DNA from: an uncultured Eubacteriales bacterium
Lineage (GTDB): Bacteria; Bacillota; Clostridia; Monoglobales; Monoglobaceae
Direction of reading: 5' to 3'
Length of the DNA: 7,323 bases
Assembly: GCA_900550775.1 (NCBI GenBank)
Contig: URTH01000083.1
Coordinates: 1 to 7,323, forward strand
Positions within the stretch are counted from its first letter, which is position 1. Each line of letters starts with the position of its first letter. Below the pieces are notes generated by a model that was not told the origin of the DNA, searched no databases, and saw nothing but the letters and a program-made list of their open reading frames with translations. Position numbers and translations under genes: made by a program. Shown one piece after another: positions 5,653-7,323 of the stretch.

Positions 5653-6927
5653 ATGGGCTTACTGATAAAAAACGGGTTGGTGATTGACCCCGAAAACGGA
5701 ATCGAAGAAAAGCTGGATCTTTGGATTGAGGACGGTATCATCTGCGCCGTGGGACACGATTTGTCAGCGGACGGCGCGGAGGTGTATGACGCAAAGGGCT
5801 GCGTGGTGGCGCCGGGACTTGTGGATCTGCACGTGCACTTTAGAGAACCGGGCTTTGAATATAAGGAAGATATCGAAAGCGGCAGCCGCGCGGCGGCAAA
5901 AGGCGGCGTGACGACGGTGGTCTGTATGCCGAATACGAAACCGGCGGTAGATCGCCGGGCTTTGGTTGAATATATCGTAAACCGCGGCAAGCAGGTGGGG
6001 CTTTGCAACGTTTTGACCTGCGGATGTATCACAAAAGGGCAAATGGGCGAGGAGCTTGCGGAGATCGGCGAACTGAAGGATGCCGGCGCAGCGGCGATAT
6101 CGGATGACGGCAGACCGGTGTTATCTTCATCCCTGATGCGCAAAGCGTTAGAATACGCCAAGATGTTCCAAATCCCGGTTTTCTCCCATAGTGAGGATTT
6201 GGATTTGGTGGACGGCGGCTCGATGAACGAGGGTAGCGTGTCAACCAGACTCGGCCTGCGCGGCATCCCCAAGGCGGCCGAGAGCGTCGCAGTAAGCCGC
6301 GATGTGCTGATTGCGGAGCAGGTGGGCGGCAGACTGCACGTCTGCCCCAAAAATTCCATTGATGCAATTCGTGCCGCAAAGGCACGGGGCGCACAGATCA
6401 CGGCCGAGACCGCGCCGCACTACTTCAGTCTGACGGACGAGGCGTGCGAGGGATTTTGCACCAACGCCAAGATGAATCCGCCGCTGCGCGACCGCGCGGA
6501 TGTGGAGGCGGTGATCGCAGGTTTAAAGGACGGCACCATCGATGCGATTGCGACCGACCACGCGCCGCACCACCGCGATGAAAAAGAGGTGGAGTTTGAT
6601 CAGGCGTGCAATGGCATTGTCGGGCTTGAGACCTCGCTTGGTGTGGGAATGACTTATCTTGTGCGCACCGGCGCATTGACGCTGCCGCAGCTGATTGAAA
6701 AGATGAGTACGGCGCCGGCAAAGATCATTGCATCTGACCGGGGTACGCTGGGCGTCGGCAAGGCGGCGGATGTTGTGGTGTTTTGCCCGGACGAATCCTA
6801 TGTGGTGGACGCGGCATCGCTTGCGTCTAAGGGAAAGAACACGCCCTATGACAAAAAAACACTGTGGGGCAAAGTAAAGCTGACCGTTTGCGGCGGAAGA
6901 ATCGTATACCGCGACACGGAACGGTAA
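5653..6927 (+). CDS. pyrC: Dihydroorotase, class I, with loss of a conserved metal-ligand segment
   Basis: PyrC cyclises N-carbamoyl-L-aspartate to dihydroorotate using a two-metal amidohydrolase TIM barrel. From ATG 5653 the protein has 424 residues, near the family length. Expected motifs are DLHVHFREPG (His60 and His62 as ligands), NTKP (substrate Asn), ISDDGRP (Asp152, bridging metal ligand in class I), HSED (His179), KMNPPLR and IATDHAPH (Asp301, catalytic). The striking exception is residues 229-232. Where relatives have a His-x-Cys-His-Val-Ser-Thr-Lys pattern, this protein reads His-Val-Cys-Pro-Lys (codons 6337-6351). Flanking residues align without any other gap (20 residues from that Lys to the ITAE Glu, as in relatives). 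Four residues have become one, and the histidine that corresponds to B. subtilis His231, a ligand of the second metal, is gone. The frame stays open, so the protein is made but may be inactive, structural or compensated. It follows pyrB by 15 nt. Confidence 0.95.
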   Translation: MGLLIKNGLVIDPENGIEEKLDLWIEDGIICAVGHDLSADGAEVYDAKGCVVAPGLVDLHVHFREPGFEYKEDIESGSRAAAKGGVTTVVCMPNTKPAVDRRALVEYIVNRGKQVGLCNVLTCGCITKGQMGEELAEIGELKDAGAAAISDDGRPVLSSSLMRKALEYAKMFQIPVFSHSEDLDLVDGGSMNEGSVSTRLGLRGIPKAAESVAVSRDVLIAEQVGGRLHVCPKNSIDAIRAAKARGAQITAETAPHYFSLTDEACEGFCTNAKMNPPLRDRADVEAVIAGLKDGTIDAIATDHAPHHRDEKEVEFDQACNGIVGLETSLGVGMTYLVRTGALTLPQLIEKMSTAPAKIIASDRGTLGVGKAADVVVFCPDESYVVDAASLASKGKNTPYDKKTLWGKVKLTVCGGRIVYRDTER

Positions 6928-6946
6928 GATTGACGGCAGATAGAAC

Positions 6947-6952
6947 AGGAGG
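6947..6952 (+). promoter_or_regulatory. Ribosome binding site of pyrF (supports TTG start)
   Basis: A perfect AGGAGG ends 8 nt before TTG at 6961. No in-frame ATG or GTG occurs between the site and the conserved N-terminal sequence, so TTG is the likely start codon. Confidence 0.8.
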
Positions 6953-6960
6953 ACATCATT

Positions 6961-7323
6961 TTGATCGATACATTGATAAACAAGATTATAGAAAAGAAAA
7001 ACCCTACCGTTGCAGGTCTGGATCCCAAGCTGGATTATGTGCCGGAGGATATGAAACAGGCGGCCTTTTCGGAATACGGTGAAAATTTCACCGGCGCGGC
7101 GCAGGCAATTTTACAATTTAACAAAACCTTGATTGACGCTCTTTGCGATATCGTTCCGGCGGTGAAGCCGCAATGCGCTTATTATGAAATGTATGGGATT
7201 GAGGGAATGCGCTGCCTTTATGAGACCATACGCTATGCGCAGAAAAACGGGATGTACGTAATTCTGGACGCAAAGCGCGGCGACATTGGCGCAACCTCAG
7301 AGGCATATGCCAGGGCGTATCTC
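6961..7323 (+). CDS. pyrF: Orotidine 5'-phosphate decarboxylase, type II, 3' truncated by window edge
   Basis: PyrF decarboxylates OMP to UMP, the last step of de novo pyrimidine synthesis. Translating from TTG at 6961 gives 121 residues that run off the window end in frame. The fragment shows VAGLDPKLDYVP (residues 17-28), FNKTLIDAL (53-61), AVKPQCAYYEMYG (67-79, with Lys69) and VILDAKRGDIGATSEAYA (100-117). The latter carries the catalytic Asp103, Lys105 and Asp108 of the Asp-x-Lys-x-x-Asp pattern. The KPQ-x-A-x-x-E and RGDIG-x-T-x-EAYA forms mark the longer type II (UMP-synthase-like) family found in Clostridia and Actinobacteria, not the short Bacillus/E. coli type. About 150-190 residues should follow. 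It lies 33 nt after pyrC in the same operon. The rare TTG start may keep its translation below that of its neighbours. Confidence 0.93.
   Translation, partial: MIDTLINKIIEKKNPTVAGLDPKLDYVPEDMKQAAFSEYGENFTGAAQAILQFNKTLIDALCDIVPAVKPQCAYYEMYGIEGMRCLYETIRYAQKNGMYVILDAKRGDIGATSEAYARAYL

Noticed and set aside
5433..6401. A 322-codon open frame on the minus strand opposite pyrB and pyrC
   Set aside because: It lies antisense to well-conserved catalytic genes, has biased low-complexity composition (Ser/Pro/Thr/Ala rich), no recognisable domain and no ribosome binding site that I can see. It is a codon-bias shadow.

Overview
The window reads as ordinary chromosome of a Gram-positive, Clostridia-like (Firmicutes) bacterium with roughly balanced base composition. 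The evidence is the gene order: a YggS-family gene, sepF, ylmH, divIVA, lspA and an rluD/ylyB-type gene, followed by pyrR-pyrB-pyrC-pyrF. This is a shortened version of the Bacillus subtilis ylmEFGH-divIVA-ileS-lspA-ylyB-pyr region. Strong AGGAGG-type ribosome binding sites and a type II OMP decarboxylase also fit Clostridia. All ten genes are on the plus strand. The first lacks its start and the last lacks its end because of the window edges. I see no mobile element, CRISPR array, tRNA or rRNA.

Region 1 (1-2510) is the division and envelope cluster. It holds the 3' part of a PLP-homeostasis gene (yggS/ylmE), sepF (FtsZ membrane anchor), ylmH (S4-domain RNA-binding protein, RqcP) and divIVA (polar/septal coiled-coil scaffold). 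A strong 9-bp hairpin with a poor T tail follows divIVA. Region 2 (2589-3987) is lspA (signal peptidase II) and an RluA-family pseudouridine synthase gene whose start lies inside the end of lspA.

Region 3 (3985-7323) is a pyrimidine operon with its own promoter, whose -35 box lies on the stop codon of the pseudouridine synthase gene. A leader of about 155 nt follows, with terminator and antiterminator pairings that exclude each other, then pyrR, pyrB (aspartate carbamoyltransferase), pyrC (dihydroorotase) and the start of pyrF (OMP decarboxylase). PyrB and PyrC are the first two committed steps toward UMP and PyrF is the last. PyrR would be expected to sense UMP/UTP and control the operon through the leader.

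Two points stand out. (1) PyrC has replaced the near-universal Cys-His-Val-Ser-Thr segment by Cys-Pro, an apparent 9-base in-frame deletion that removes the histidine expected to bind the second active-site zinc. (2) The leader has attenuator architecture but no recognisable canonical PyrR-binding loop. In parallel, PyrR has lost four of five residues that, as I recall, matter for RNA binding in B. subtilis. Together these suggest a diverged or rewired pyr regulatory system. Smaller oddities are an Asp-to-Glu change in a conserved LspA motif, a Phe-to-Met change at the DivIVA membrane-insertion position, and missing ylmG, ileS and pyrP relative to Bacillus.
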